Below, one piece after another: positions 63,697 through 64,000 of a stretch of 64,000 nt of DNA (the stretch's first letter is position 1; each line of letters begins with the position of its first letter). The notes under the pieces are model-generated. The model had not been told where the DNA came from and made no database searches. It saw only the letters and a program-made list of their open reading frames with translations. The stretch comes from Desulfohalobium retbaense DSM 5692. GTDB lineage: Bacteria > Desulfobacterota > Desulfovibrionia > Desulfovibrionales > Desulfohalobiaceae. The stretch covers positions 2,547,001-2,611,000 of the forward strand of contig NC_013223.1 in NCBI RefSeq assembly GCF_000024325.1. Direction: 5' to 3'. A program made the translations under genes and the position numbers.

Positions 63697-64000
63697 ATCG
63701 AGTAGGAGGGGGCCTTGCGGCCCCCGTCCTCTCACACCACCGGGCATACGGTTCCGTACCACGGCGGTTCACCTGACACTTTGAGCTTTGCGAAGTTGAT
63801 CTTGCAGTGACACGAGTCCAAGTGAATCAAAGTATTTCTTGGGGAATGCCTGGTTCATATGCGATGCGCCGGAGTTCCACCATGGCCCGCGGCCGTTGAT
63901 GGCGGATTTCCAGGCGCGCTCTTCAGTCAGTCCCCGGCGAATCAGGTTCCTTGCTCGGGCGTAGGGTCGTTTCCAATGCCGCCACAGGATATTGCGCAAT
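63697..64000 (-). mobile_element. 3' end of a group II intron (partial, continues past the right edge)
   Basis: Minus strand: the maturase 3' end, then a domain V-like hairpin with a GNRA-type loop (GGTACGGAACCGTATGCC, inside about 63737-63770). A domain VI-like hairpin (CGGGGGCCGCAAGGCCCCC) and a 3' terminus CCTACTCGAT near 63697 follow. This order is the normal end of a bacterial group II intron. The host side below 63697 shows no gene; the intron sits about 60 bp after thiY. Confidence 0.82.
63769..64000 (-). CDS. Group II intron reverse transcriptase/maturase, C-terminal end (truncated by window edge)
   Basis: About 77 visible residues, open to the edge. WKRPYARARNLIRRGL, WKSAINGRGPWWNSGASHMNQ and FDSLGLVSLQDQL are the C-terminal X/D-region of group II maturases. 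The stop at 63769 lies just before domain V, as expected. Whether the full protein is intact cannot be judged. Confidence 0.88.
   Translation of the reverse strand, partial: LRNILWRHWKRPYARARNLIRRGLTEERAWKSAINGRGPWWNSGASHMNQAFPKKYFDSLGLVSLQDQLRKAQSVR

Overview
The window is a gene-dense, GC-rich stretch of a bacterial chromosome that looks like a halophilic or halotolerant sulfate reducer of the Desulfovibrionales (Desulfohalobium-like). That is inference, resting on: an HdrA-MvhD fusion encoded with an MvhG/MvhA-type [NiFe] hydrogenase; a CoA-disulfide/persulfide reductase fused to a rhodanese; IMP cyclohydrolase and AICAR transformylase as two separate genes; and a glycine-betaine ABC transporter plus a betaine-homocysteine methyltransferase. 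No rRNA or tRNA gene, CRISPR array or prophage was recognised. One mobile element, the 3' end of a group II intron, enters from the right edge.

Layout. 1-11.4 kb (mostly + strand): end of a sigma-54 activator, rlmN, hisI-hisG, a TPR lipoprotein, a radical SAM protein, lepA, lepB, comM-like ATPase, sdaA. 11.4-29.6 kb (mostly - strand): pyruvate kinase, acyl-ACP thioesterase, the reductase-rhodanese fusion behind an FNR-like site, betaine-homocysteine methyltransferase, the hdrA-mvhD/mvhG/mvhA/protease/DUF6544 operon, a Zn/Cd P-type ATPase with its ArsR regulator, YitT, exported MsrAB (+), an M23 peptidase and trmO. 30.4-34.5 kb (+): a nitrogen operon amt-glnB-glnD behind a clear sigma-54 promoter. 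34.5-38.1 kb (-): a small unknown gene and the betaine uptake operon. 38.6-46.3 kb: a ribbon-helix-helix/FmdB pair, a glycosyltransferase, rfaE2-gspE, an iron alcohol dehydrogenase, a Usp protein, a second FmdB protein, and IMP cyclohydrolase behind a 241-bp foldback element. 46.3-59.2 kb: hflX, plsY, an RNase II-family protein, AICAR transformylase, mltF, purA-holB, YibE/F and alkaline phosphatase. 59.4-63.6 kb (+): a DksA-type protein, then a TPP riboswitch with terminator/antiterminator controlling thiD and a ThiXYZ-type pyrimidine transporter.

Themes. Betaine import and betaine-dependent methionine synthesis may be linked: betaine could serve both as osmolyte and as methyl donor. The hydrogenase operon encodes an H2-driven HdrA module but no HdrB or HdrC, so its electron acceptor must be encoded elsewhere. 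Nitrogen sensing is compact: transporter, P-II and its uridylyltransferase are co-linear.

Non-coding structure. A dispersed repeat of about 140 bp has two full-length copies, one probable partial copy and one isolated end; three of these begin a few bases after a stop codon. There is also the foldback element, a 20-bp tandem duplication at the end of arsR, and several strong hairpins. The best candidates for something undescribed are the dispersed repeat, the foldback element, and the RHH/FmdB pair with its promoter direct repeats.
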